Positions 1-5,395 of a stretch of 11,517 bases of DNA are shown here, in pieces; position 1 is the first letter of the stretch, and the number at the start of each line of letters is the position of its first letter. The stretch comes from Candidatus Bathyarchaeota archaeon (GTDB taxonomy: Archaea; Thermoproteota; Bathyarchaeia; Bathyarchaeales; Bathycorpusculaceae), in contig DAOUTL010000031.1 in the NCBI GenBank assembly GCA_030626685.1, positions 1 to 11,517 of the forward strand, read 5' to 3'. The notes under the pieces were generated by a model, which saw only the letters and a list, made by a program, of their open reading frames with translations, searched no databases and had not been told where the DNA came from. The position numbers and the translations under genes were made by a program.

Positions 1-1
1 A

Positions 2-241
2 ATCCAAGCTACAACTCAATGCACCGTTGGAAACCAGAAACTCAGAGTAGAGAACTCGCAAGCACAAATAACCGCATATTTTAAACTGCAAAATCCAGAC
101 AAGGCTTTGAAGGTTCATGTTAGTCCAAAAATAATAGACGGGTTAAAGAATAGGTATTCAAAGGGGGCTTCTAACGAAGAGCTCGCATGGGAAGTTGCCT
201 CCATGCCAGAGAGCCGGCTGTTTACGATAGAAAATCAATAA
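2..241 (+). CDS. C-terminal end of an unrecognised protein (5' end outside window)
   Basis: An open frame enters from the left edge and runs 79 codons to a TAA at 239-241 with no stop. The readable part starts IQATTQCTVGNQ and ends SRLFTIENQ. The first half is polar and alternates as beta strands would (KLRVENSQAQITAYFKL); the second half is charged and helical (IIDGLKNRYSKGASNEELAW). There is no membrane segment and only one cysteine. I do not recognise the family. The stop is followed by an AT-rich TATA-like stretch and the DUF1893 gene on the same strand, so the two may be transcribed separately. Coding status is supported only by the open frame and its plausible amino-acid composition. 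Confidence 0.6.
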   Translation: MQATTQCTVGNQKLRVENSQAQITAYFKLQNPDKALKVHVSPKIIDGLKNRYSKGASNEELAWEVASMPESRLFTIENQ

Positions 242-249
242 ATATTTTA
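236..249 (+). promoter_or_regulatory. TATA-like element ahead of the DUF1893 gene
   Basis: The AT-rich stretch AATAAATATTTTAG lies just after the upstream stop codon. It sits about 25 bases ahead of position 269, where an archaeal transcript would then begin, giving a very short leader to the ATG at 282. Assigned by position and composition only. Confidence 0.35.
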
Positions 250-281
250 GCAGCCCAACCCTAGCCAAGTTGAAAATCAAC

Positions 282-698
282 ATGAAAGATTTAGAAATAG
301 CCAAAAAGAGACTGAACGAAAAAAATTTGACACTTTCCATAGTAAAAAATGCAGAGGTAATTTTTGAAACTGCTTCGCATGGAATCTCTGGTTTTCTTGA
401 AGCCGTTGAAAAGCTTGGTGGCAAGCTTGAAGGAGCTTCGGTTGCTGATAGGGTTGTTGGGAAAGCAATTGCACTGTTATGTGTCTATGCAAGGGTTAAA
501 GCGATTTACGCAACAACCTTAAGTAAAAACGCTAAAGTGACGTTTGAAAAACATGCGGTTTATCATGAATGGTGCAATTTGGTTGAAAGCATACTTGATG
601 TTGACAAGGTAGGGATGTGCCCCTTTGAAAAGTTGGCAAAGGAAATTTTGAATCCGATAGAGGGCTACGAAAAATTGAAGCTTTGCAAAACTCCTTAA
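282..698 (+). CDS. DUF1893 family protein
   Basis: This 138-residue protein resembles the DUF1893 family, whose members have a cytidine-deaminase-like fold but no established reaction. Family features seen here: the opening LEIAKKRLNEKNLTLSIVKN, the strand-turn EVIFETASHGISGF, the conserved GASVADRVVGKAIALL segment, and CPFEKLAKEILNP near the C-terminus. Length fits the family. The ATG at 282 puts MKDLEIAKK at the N-terminus, where relatives usually begin; an in-frame TTG at 270 would add four residues. Neither start has a strong ribosome site, which fits a near-leaderless transcript. A thioredoxin gene follows 22 bases later on the same strand, so a redox-related role is possible but only inferred from that neighbour. 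Confidence 0.85.
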   Translation: MKDLEIAKKRLNEKNLTLSIVKNAEVIFETASHGISGFLEAVEKLGGKLEGASVADRVVGKAIALLCVYARVKAIYATTLSKNAKVTFEKHAVYHEWCNLVESILDVDKVGMCPFEKLAKEILNPIEGYEKLKLCKTP

Positions 699-706
699 GG
701 CATGAC

Positions 707-713
707 GGGGGTG
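707..713 (+). promoter_or_regulatory. Ribosome binding site deciding the thioredoxin start
   Basis: GGGGTGA, preceded by ACG, closely matches the archaeal GGAGGTGA consensus. It ends 7 bases before the GTG at 721. This supports translation of the charged N-terminal extension rather than starting at the internal ATG at 829. Confidence 0.7.
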
Positions 714-720
714 AAGCAAA

Positions 721-1155
721 GTGAGCGGCGAACACGAACAATTTATATCTGAGGAAAATGAAGAATTGAGGCGTATTAGAGAAAAGAAGTTAAGGGAACT
801 CATGAGACTGAAGGAGAGAAAGCAGGAAATGAGTGCAAAACCAGTTCATGTAACGGATTCAAACTTCAACGAAATAGTCAACGAGCGTTCGTTAGCTTTA
901 ATTGATTTTTGGGCGTCATGGTGTGGTCCATGCGTGGTCATTGCACCGATAATTGAAGAGTTGGCAAAGGAATATGCTGGAAAAGTTCTGGTTGGAAGGC
1001 TTAATGTTGATGAGAACCGCAAGACTGCGGAGCGTTTCCAAGTCCTCAGCATCCCAACATTGTTAATAATGAAAAATGGGAAAGAAGTTGACAGAATTGT
1101 TGGGTTGGTTCCAAAAAGCTACGTTGAAGCCCGATTAAAAAAATATCTGGGGTAA
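721..1155 (+). CDS. trx: Thioredoxin with charged N-terminal extension
   Basis: A thiol-disulfide oxidoreductase of 144 residues. Residues 41-144 form a complete thioredoxin domain: FWASWCGPC with catalytic Cys68 and Cys71, the cis-proline loop SIPTLLIMKNG (Pro112), and a final amphipathic helix ending KKYLG. Residues 1-40 are an added, highly charged helix (EENEELRRIREKKLRELM) that resembles the N-terminal helix of archaeal PDCD5-like proteins. No signal peptide is present, so the protein is cytoplasmic. The GTG at 721 is chosen because a strong ribosome site lies 7 bases upstream; the classical thioredoxin start would be the ATG at 829. It follows DUF1893 by 22 bases and precedes a tiny membrane protein by 5 bases, so the three probably form an operon. 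Function as a thioredoxin is well supported; the role of the extension is unknown. Confidence 0.95.
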   Translation: MSGEHEQFISEENEELRRIREKKLRELMRLKERKQEMSAKPVHVTDSNFNEIVNERSLALIDFWASWCGPCVVIAPIIEELAKEYAGKVLVGRLNVDENRKTAERFQVLSIPTLLIMKNGKEVDRIVGLVPKSYVEARLKKYLG

Positions 1156-1160
1156 AGCGC

Positions 1161-1301
1161 ATGGATGTTCCAGAACGTAGGGTAATAGGTGCACTGCTAC
1201 TTCTTTTAGGTGTTTCCTTCCTGGCTGTGGGCGTATACACCGGTCAGTTGAACCTAATAGTGGAGATGCTGAAGAAAGCTTTCAGAACAGTTACAACTTA
1301 A
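1161..1301 (+). CDS. Small single-pass membrane protein, 46 residues
   Basis: An ATG 5 bases after the thioredoxin stop opens a 46-codon frame ending in TAA. The product has a short charged head (MDVPERRVIG), one hydrophobic segment at about residues 8-27 (ALLLLLGVSFLAVGVY), and an amphipathic basic tail (VEMLKKAFRTVTT). The very short spacing to the thioredoxin gene suggests translational coupling. No family is recognised. The sharp hydrophobic/charged layout argues that it is a real gene rather than a chance frame. It could anchor or recruit the thioredoxin to the membrane, but that is inferred from gene order only. Confidence 0.6.
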   Translation: MDVPERRVIGALLLLLGVSFLAVGVYTGQLNLIVEMLKKAFRTVTT

Positions 1302-1316
1302 AATTATTAAACTAAC

Positions 1317-1330
1317 AAGTATATTGTATA
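1317..1330 (+). promoter_or_regulatory. TATA-like promoter for the DUF2148 gene
   Basis: AGTATATTGTATAG lies about 27 bases ahead of the cluster of GTG codons at 1353-1364. This predicts a transcript starting almost at the start codon. It separates the DUF2148 gene from the thioredoxin operon. Confidence 0.45.
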
Positions 1331-1352
1331 GAGTTAATTTATGATTTGCTGA

Positions 1353-1922
1353 GTGGTGAAAGTGAGTCCAACAATTGAAAGTGAAGATGGAGAAAGGGAG
1401 GCAATTTTAGAAGCAGCCAAACTAATGTTAATCGCTGCAAGAACCGCCCCGAAATCAGGGGGCATAGATGACGTTCTGACCTTGATTGTCTACGGTGAAG
1501 ATAAAGATGCAATTGCCGATAAAATGGAAGAGATAGCTGAAGAAAGAAAAATTGAAGGCTTTAAACGGGACGCAAAAAACGTTAGGGATTCAGAAGCAGT
1601 TGTTTTAATCGGAGTGAGGGGGAACAAAAGCTTTGGATTAAACTGTGGTGCATGCGGCTACAAAAACTGCAAAGAATTCGAGGAAGCCCATAAAAGACTT
1701 GGTGAAGATTTCATTGGTCCAACATGCCTTTTTAAGGCCTTAGACCTTGGAATAGCCTTAGGCTCAGCCGTAAAAACTGCAAGCATGTTAAACATTGATA
1801 ATCGCATAATGTACCGTGTCGGCACAGCTGCATTAAAACTGAAATTGATGCCTGAAGCAACGGTTGCCATGGGGATTCCAGTTTCAGCAAAAGGCAAAAA
1901 TATCTACTTCGATAGAAGGTGA
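1353..1922 (+). CDS. DUF2148 ferredoxin-like iron-sulfur protein
   Basis: A 189-residue cytoplasmic protein of the DUF2148 family, whose biochemical role is not established. It carries a compact cysteine motif, CGACGYKNC followed by GPTC, giving Cys98, Cys101, Cys106 and Cys125. This C-x2-C-x4-C-x18-C spacing is that of a 4Fe-4S domain. The N-terminal part (ILEAAKLMLIAARTAPKSGG) and the C-terminal part (MPEATVAMGIPVSAKGKNIYF) match the family layout, where a helix with TAPK-like residues resembles nitroreductase-type proteins. Three in-frame GTG codons at 1353, 1356 and 1362 compete as start; 1353 is the longest and no ribosome site decides between them. The gene has its own TATA-like element and is followed by T-runs, so it is probably transcribed alone. 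Confidence 0.85.
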   Translation: MVKVSPTIESEDGEREAILEAAKLMLIAARTAPKSGGIDDVLTLIVYGEDKDAIADKMEEIAEERKIEGFKRDAKNVRDSEAVVLIGVRGNKSFGLNCGACGYKNCKEFEEAHKRLGEDFIGPTCLFKALDLGIALGSAVKTASMLNIDNRIMYRVGTAALKLKLMPEATVAMGIPVSAKGKNIYFDRR

Positions 1923-1940
1923 TTCCCCAAGCAATTATCC

Positions 1941-1966
1941 CTTTTTCATCATTTTCGGCGTTTTTC
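1941..1966 (+). terminator. T-run terminator after the DUF2148 gene
   Basis: Three closely spaced T-runs (1942-1946, 1952-1955, 1961-1965) begin 20 bases after the stop codon. No strong hairpin accompanies them, as is usual for archaeal intrinsic termination. They lie in the gap between this gene and the oppositely oriented toxin gene. Confidence 0.4.
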
Positions 1967-2021
1967 GAGCTCTTTGAAGCCTAAGCTGTATTCGCCTTTC
2001 GGCATGCTTCGCTTGTTATGT

Positions 2022-2462
2022 TCAGTACTCTTTATCATATGGTCTAAGCTCAAATAACTTAACAAACTCCTTTGGCGTTATATACTCTTTCACATCGGCT
2101 TCCTCGTAATCCTTATCGTAAGCCACAAGATACTTCAAGTTTTTATGCCTAACGGCAGCCACATTTTCCAAATCCTTAGCTTTGATTTTGCCTTTCAATG
2201 CATCCATTTCAGCTTTTATATCGCTTCTTCTAACGATATAGGAAGACAGTTCTTCAACGAATTTTCGCGCCAAATATGCGGTTTCTCTGCTAAAATTCTC
2301 TCTGAAGAATCCTTCCACTTCCTCGATAACCAGCTCTGATGTGACTGCCTCAAACTCGCCGAGCTGAGCCAAAAACAGGACAAGCCTGGAATTGCATTCT
2401 TCAAGTCTGCCGAAAATGAAAATCATAGAGTCCAAGTAAACTCTTTTAGGCTTCTTGCTCAA
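2022..2462 (-). CDS. vapC: PIN-domain toxin (VapC-like ribonuclease)
   Basis: A 146-residue PIN-domain protein, expected to be a magnesium-dependent RNase acting as the toxin of a VapBC pair. The acidic residues of a PIN active site can be placed: Asp11 in VYLDSMIF, Glu47 or Glu48 in SELVIEEVEGF, Asp97 in KAKDLENVAA, and Asp116 or Asp118 in LVAYDKDYEEA. Length is typical. The first codon is TTG at 2462; it overlaps the last 17 bases of the antitoxin gene, which implies translational coupling. A GAGG sits very close upstream. The target RNA cannot be read from sequence. The AYDKDY element and the LTP-type C-terminus (ITPKEFVKLF) fit PIN proteins better than other nucleases. Confidence 0.85.
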   Translation of the reverse strand: MSKKPKRVYLDSMIFIFGRLEECNSRLVLFLAQLGEFEAVTSELVIEEVEGFFRENFSRETAYLARKFVEELSSYIVRRSDIKAEMDALKGKIKAKDLENVAAVRHKNLKYLVAYDKDYEEADVKEYITPKEFVKLFELRPYDKEY

Positions 2463-2703
2463 GCCTCTTTAGAGCCTCCACAACCTCTTCATGCGTCATC
2501 TTCTTACCAGTTCTTTTAATTTCCTCACCCAACTCCCGCCAATAATACATAGATGACTTAAAAAGACCGAAGTTCTCACCCAGCCTTAAGATTCCCGCCC
2601 GGATGGCTTCCGACTTGGTGGCGAAATAGCCTCTTTTCACAAGTTCATTTAGAACATCCGCTACTGCACCGCCCAGCCTAACTAACAATTTTTCCTCAAC
2701 CAT
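2446..2703 (-). CDS. vapB: Ribbon-helix-helix antitoxin (VapB-like)
   Basis: A small DNA-binding antitoxin expected to neutralise the adjacent PIN toxin and repress the shared promoter. A strand (EKLLVRLG) followed by two helices (VADVLNELVKRG and TKSEAIRAGILRLG) is the ribbon-helix-helix pattern. The C-terminal half (MYYWRELGEEIKRTGKKMTHEEVVEALKRLEQ) is charged and would wrap the toxin. The ATG at 2703 is preferred because GCAGGATGAT lies just upstream at ribosome-site distance; ATGs at 2712 and 2709 would add up to three residues but leave no spacing from that site. It overlaps vapC by 17 bases. A TATA-like CTTATAAG lies about 40 bases upstream. Confidence 0.85.
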   Translation of the reverse strand: MVEEKLLVRLGGAVADVLNELVKRGYFATKSEAIRAGILRLGENFGLFKSSMYYWRELGEEIKRTGKKMTHEEVVEALKRLEQEA

Positions 2704-2742
2704 AGCCATCATCCTGCTAACAAAATTATAATGAAATGTTAT

Positions 2743-2750
2743 CTTATAAG
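2743..2750 (-). promoter_or_regulatory. Palindromic TATA-like box of the vapBC operon
   Basis: CTTATAAG, a perfect 8-base palindrome, lies about 40 bases upstream of the antitoxin start. A second palindrome, ATTATAAT, lies at 2725-2732, near the predicted transcript start, and could serve as antitoxin operator. Being symmetric, the box could also fire to the right toward the short frame at 2785. Confidence 0.45.
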
Positions 2751-2996
2751 CGTTTTTGAAAAAGAAAAAGGCAACAATGCACGAATGTTTACAGTTTCAA
2801 CTAAATTAGCGGCAATGCTCAACAGACTGCCACAAAGAATGTGGAGATTGTTTGGAAGATTGAAGCCTAACGCCGCTGCCAGCATGCTCTGCAGACTCTA
2901 AAAACGTGTTGAACTGAAACGCAAGTGGTCTAGAAGCGTAAGGTAAAGTTAAATAGTTTAGGAATATTTACATGGTTTTTGTAACATGTTTTGGTG
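2751..2996. other. Intergenic stretch with one doubtful 38-codon frame
   Basis: This gap has no convincing gene. The only notable frame is 2785-2901 on the plus strand (38 codons, starting MFTVSTKLAAMLNRL and ending AAASMLCRL). It is basic and hydrophobic and contains two similar segments, LAAMLNRL and AASMLCRL. It lacks a ribosome site and I do not call it a gene. It is flanked by CAGTTTCAAC (2792-2801) and GTTGAACTG (2908-2916), an inverted pair with one bulged base. A TATA-like AAGTTAAATAGTTTAG (about 2946-2961) follows, placed to serve the frame at 2997. Confidence 0.4.
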
Positions 2997-3083
2997 ATGG
3001 TGGAGGGCAACTTGAAGGTTCAAGCTGGGTTGCGGGTTGACGGGTTTGTGCTTGATCGTTTTAAGGATTTGATTTATAGATGA
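2997..3083 (+). pseudogene. 28-codon frame, probable N-terminal remnant of a gene
   Basis: An ATG at 2997, flanked by in-frame GTG codons at 2994 and 3000, opens a 28-codon frame ending in TGA at 3081. The product begins MVEGNLKVQAGLRVDGF and ends RFKDLIYR. It has the look of the start of a small regulatory or antitoxin-like protein, a strand followed by a helix, that stops abruptly. It has a TATA-like element about 45 bases upstream and lies 13 bases from the end of the convergent gene at 3097. I interpret it as a truncated gene; it could instead be a real mini-protein or a chance frame. Confidence 0.3.
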
Positions 3084-3096
3084 GTGGCTTTTGGCT

Positions 3097-3696
3097 TTAG
3101 CTTGTCATTTTTTCATACATCTTCTCCAATGTCCAGCGGATGCTTGATTTAAGCTCTCTTAAACGCTCAGCATCAACATTTCTGATGGTTATCTCGCGCA
3201 TTATATCGCCGTCTTGAATAATGTTGTAAGAAAAAATTTTGTTGGGTGTGAGCTGTCCAGTTCTGGCCAGTTCATTGTCCTTTTCCTGCATTTTCACCAA
3301 AACTCTTTCTACTAGAAACTGGGGGAAAGGTGGTGTGTTAACGTTGAAGTTTTTGTCTTCGGCTGGCATCACACGCAATGAGTCTTCACTTATGTAAAGA
3401 TTTGCGAGAGGCTCACCTGTAATGGTCTTTAGTGGGATGACGTTTTCATATTCTGTTGGAGGCTGGGGAGGAGAAGGCTCAGCTGCCACCTCTTCTTTTG
3501 GCAGAGCTTCTATTGCAGCAGGTACCTTTGCGATTTCCGCACGTTTAAACCCTTTTTCCAGTAGCATCGAGTTTACAGCTTCAAGCATGGTTTGTAGTTC
3601 TTTAAGTTCAGATTTTAGTTCGTCAACTCTTTTTTCAAGTTTTTTCTTAAAATCGACAAGCCTCTTTATTTTTTCAACTTCAGCTTCCTGGGACAT
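3097..3696 (-). CDS. Unrecognised coiled-coil protein with conserved-looking C-terminal domain
   Basis: A 199-residue soluble protein of unknown function. Residues 1-50 form a strong heptad-pattern coiled coil (VDFKKKLEKRVDELKSELKE). Residues 55-83 are a low-complexity Ala/Pro/Glu linker containing PSPPQPP. Residues 84-199 look like a folded domain: it begins ENVIPLKTITGEPLANLYI, contains paired strands around FSYNIIQDGDIMREITIRN, and ends in a helix (RLRELKSSIRWTLEKMYEKM). There are no cysteines, membrane segments or catalytic motifs. The ATG at 3696 is preceded by GTGAAAG and by a TATA-like element. The layout (oligomerising coil, flexible linker, globular head) suggests a scaffold or assembly factor, but nothing more specific can be supported. 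Confidence 0.75.
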   Translation of the reverse strand: MSQEAEVEKIKRLVDFKKKLEKRVDELKSELKELQTMLEAVNSMLLEKGFKRAEIAKVPAAIEALPKEEVAAEPSPPQPPTEYENVIPLKTITGEPLANLYISEDSLRVMPAEDKNFNVNTPPFPQFLVERVLVKMQEKDNELARTGQLTPNKIFSYNIIQDGDIMREITIRNVDAERLRELKSSIRWTLEKMYEKMTS

Positions 3697-3714
3697 TGTC
3701 TTTCACAACAATTA

Positions 3715-3723
3715 GTTTATAGA
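3715..3723 (-). promoter_or_regulatory. TATA-like element of the coiled-coil protein gene
   Basis: Read on the minus strand, TCTATAAAC lies 19-27 bases ahead of the ATG at 3696, predicting a very short or absent leader. It lies in the 74-base gap that separates this gene from the next upstream minus-strand gene. Confidence 0.45.
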
Positions 3724-3770
3724 GTGTTTTCCCTTATCAATTCTTTGAAGGTTTTAGCGCAGAATTTAGG

Positions 3771-4253
3771 TTAGCTTTGCAGTGGTGTAGTTTTCGGTGT
3801 TAAGTTTCGGTTTGGAAGGGGTTCAAGTTTAGCTTTTAGTTCGTTTTTAAGGAAGTTCTCAAACTCTTGGAAAACAGAGCTGTCTGTGTAGTTCATTTTG
3901 ACGCATAGGTTTTTTCCTTCTAACAACTGGCTTAGGTCATAGAGGGCTATTTTCTTAGAAAAGGCTGGATTCTCAAAGATTGTTTTAACCAGGGTTTCTG
4001 AAGGCGTTTCCGAGAACAGCCATGCTGTGTAGGATGCTTCGACAACATGATAAGATAGGCCCTCTCGAACTACACATTTTCTATTTGAAACTATTCTTTT
4101 AAATGAAGAAGGATGAACATTTCTAGCCAAGAGAAAATTATGATACTTGTCATTTATTTCAATCCAGTCTTCGCTTTCAGAAGTTTTCCAACCGCGAAAC
4201 TTGCATGAATCCTTAAATTTTTTCACAATCTCCCAAACTTTGGGCATCTTCAT
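3771..4253 (-). CDS. Unrecognised soluble protein
   Basis: A 160-residue hypothetical protein. It begins with a helical, basic segment (MPKVWEIVKKFKDSCKFRGW), continues with a polar aromatic-rich region (DWIEINDKYHNFLLARNVH), then HVVEASYTAWLFSETPSETL, and ends in a helix followed by a disordered tail rich in Pro, Thr and Asn. There is no signal peptide, membrane segment, metal motif or nucleotide-binding loop. I do not recognise a family. The start at 4253 has GAGGGGA at 4261-4267 as ribosome site; an in-frame ATG at 4247 is possible. The gene shares the divergent AT-rich region 4254-4514 with the Lrp-type regulator and could therefore be one of its targets, which is an inference from position. 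Confidence 0.7.
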   Translation of the reverse strand: MKMPKVWEIVKKFKDSCKFRGWKTSESEDWIEINDKYHNFLLARNVHPSSFKRIVSNRKCVVREGLSYHVVEASYTAWLFSETPSETLVKTIFENPAFSKKIALYDLSQLLEGKNLCVKMNYTDSSVFQEFENFLKNELKAKLEPLPNRNLTPKTTPLQS

Positions 4254-4299
4254 CCTTTCATCCCCTCTGTTAAAATCCTCTGGGAGAATGTTATATCAA

Positions 4300-4312
4300 C
4301 CATAAATTTAAG
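4300..4312 (-). promoter_or_regulatory. TATA-like element of the minus-strand gene at 4253
   Basis: The minus strand reads CTTAAATTTATGG here, about 50 bases ahead of the ATG at 4253. That gives a leader of some 25 bases carrying the GAGGGGA ribosome site. The same bases contain one of the AAATTT cores discussed for the Lrp regulator. Confidence 0.35.
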
Positions 4313-4390
4313 CTTATTTATCAGTTTATTCGCAAAATTGCAGGGTGAACATCCTTTAAATTGAACGTTTGCAGGTAAAAAGAGTTTTTA

Positions 4391-4483
4391 CCGACAAATT
4401 TACGGAAAAAAGGAAGTAAAATTTTGATGAAAAAACTGAAAAATTTCTACGTTTTTCCGACAGCAAACGATAAATTTAAACGT
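4391..4483. promoter_or_regulatory. Candidate operator sites in front of the Lrp-type regulator
   Basis: Two related sequences occur as direct repeats: CCGACAAATTTACGG (4391-4405) and CGATAAATTTAAACG (about 4468-4482). Further AAATTT cores lie at 4441-4446 and 4304-4309. An ACGTTT/AAACGT inverted pair (4449-4454 and 4478-4483) surrounds the last segment. Lrp/AsnC proteins commonly bind several spaced AT-rich sites upstream of their own gene, so autoregulation is plausible. The AT-rich background makes chance recurrence a real alternative. Confidence 0.35.
4471..4480 (+). promoter_or_regulatory. TATA box of the Lrp-type regulator gene
   Basis: TAAATTTAAA is centred about 25 bases before position 4500. 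The predicted transcript start therefore falls just at the ribosome site AGGTGGAGG (4501-4509). One candidate operator core overlaps the box, which would fit self-repression. Confidence 0.5.
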
Positions 4484-4500
4484 AAACATCTTAGTGTAAG

Positions 4501-4509
4501 AGGTGGAGG
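4501..4509 (+). promoter_or_regulatory. Ribosome binding site deciding the Lrp start
   Basis: AGGTGGAGG is an almost full match to the archaeal ribosome site and lies 5 bases before the TTG at 4515. The alternative GTG at 4503 lies inside this site, so it is an unlikely start. Confidence 0.65.
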
Positions 4510-4514
4510 CAACA

Positions 4515-5054
4515 TTGAAGTTCAAAAACAACGCCTTAGCTTTAGATGCTGCAGACTTAAAAATTTTGGGGGTTTTGCAGGAAGATGCCAGGCAGACTTA
4601 CACAGCCATAGGTAGACGTTTGGGAATGTCCCACTCAACGGTTTATGATAGGATAAAGAGAATGGAGCGGCATGGAATCATCAAGAAATACACAACTGTG
4701 ATAGACGCTGAAAAGGCTGGAGCGAAAAACATCACAGCCGTAATGACGGTTTTCACGGATCCGAAAGAAAGCGAGAAGGTTGCAGAGAAACTATGTGAGG
4801 CACCGCAGGTTCTAGAAGTTTACACATCTCTTTCAGAAGAGCTTCTGATAATAGCGAAGGTCGTTGCAGAAGATCAGGAAAGCCTACACGCGTTCATCGC
4901 TGATTCAGTTGCACCATTGCCCGGAGTTTTAAGAATCCGCACGTCAATGGTTACAAAGAAGTTTAAGGAAACACTGTTTTCAATGGCTAATAGCCCTAAA
5001 AAGTTAGCATTTGTAGAAGAAAACCGTGATGAAATGGGAGAAAACAAACTTTGA
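4515..5054 (+). CDS. Lrp/AsnC family transcriptional regulator
   Basis: A DNA-binding regulator of 179 residues from the TTG at 4515. The N-terminal winged helix-turn-helix is clear: DAADLKILGVLQEDARQTY, then IGRRLGMSHSTVYDRIKRME and GIIKKYTTVIDAEKAG. An alpha-beta RAM-type domain follows (ITAVMTVFTDPKESEKVAEK, then EVYTSLSEELLIIAKVV), which in this family binds small effectors and forms dimers and octamers. About 25 residues beyond the RAM domain form a charged tail that is longer than usual. The effector cannot be read. The last four bases overlap the TTG start of the DUF5752 gene, so the two are translated together. The region upstream carries repeated AAATTT sites, fitting autoregulation. 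Confidence 0.9.
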   Translation: MKFKNNALALDAADLKILGVLQEDARQTYTAIGRRLGMSHSTVYDRIKRMERHGIIKKYTTVIDAEKAGAKNITAVMTVFTDPKESEKVAEKLCEAPQVLEVYTSLSEELLIIAKVVAEDQESLHAFIADSVAPLPGVLRIRTSMVTKKFKETLFSMANSPKKLAFVEENRDEMGENKL

Positions 5055-5395
5055 ATGAAGAAACGACCTCAAGGATTCTCAGAACCCTCCCACGAGAAAA
5101 AATGTTCTACTTCTTCACTTCCATTGGAAACTACACAGGTAAAAGTGCAGCGTCCTTGAAAGAGTTTATGGATAAAATAAATGAAGTTGACGTGAGGTCG
5201 TTAGAGTTTCACTTTTACCGTGGAGACTTTGAAAAGTGGATAGCTGAAGTTTTACAGGATGAAGAGTTAGCAGAAGAAGTTAGGAAACTGCGGAAGTTTA
5301 ATCCCATGGGTGAGGTTCTCCGCAATCAACTACATGCAACTGTTTCAAAACACTTAAAGCAGTTGACGAGTAAGCCCAGTTCAGCTCAAGCCTAA
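5051..5395 (+). CDS. DUF5752 family protein
   Basis: A 114-residue cytoplasmic protein resembling DUF5752, a family without known function. The recognisable features are FYFFTSIGNYTGKSAASLKEF, a loop EVDVRSLEFHFYRGDFEKW, and the helix VLQDEELAEEVRKLRKFNP. The TTG at 5051 shares TTGA with the stop of the Lrp gene, and GGGAG at 5036-5040 may act as its ribosome site; an internal ATG at 5102 (MFYFFTS) is close to where some relatives appear to begin. Translational coupling to a regulator suggests it either modulates that regulator or works in the same response. This is inference from gene order. The tail (LTSKPSSAQA) is probably disordered. Confidence 0.7.
   Translation: MNEETTSRILRTLPREKMFYFFTSIGNYTGKSAASLKEFMDKINEVDVRSLEFHFYRGDFEKWIAEVLQDEELAEEVRKLRKFNPMGEVLRNQLHATVSKHLKQLTSKPSSAQA

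Noticed and set aside
2788..2920. Possible CRISPR repeat fragments (GTTTCAAC and GTTGAACTGAAAC)
   Set aside because: Only two dissimilar copies in opposite orientation, without regular spacing or spacers.
4424..4615. 63-codon plus-strand frame overlapping the start of the Lrp gene
   Set aside because: It crosses the promoter and ribosome site of the regulator, is low complexity at its N-terminus and has no ribosome site of its own.
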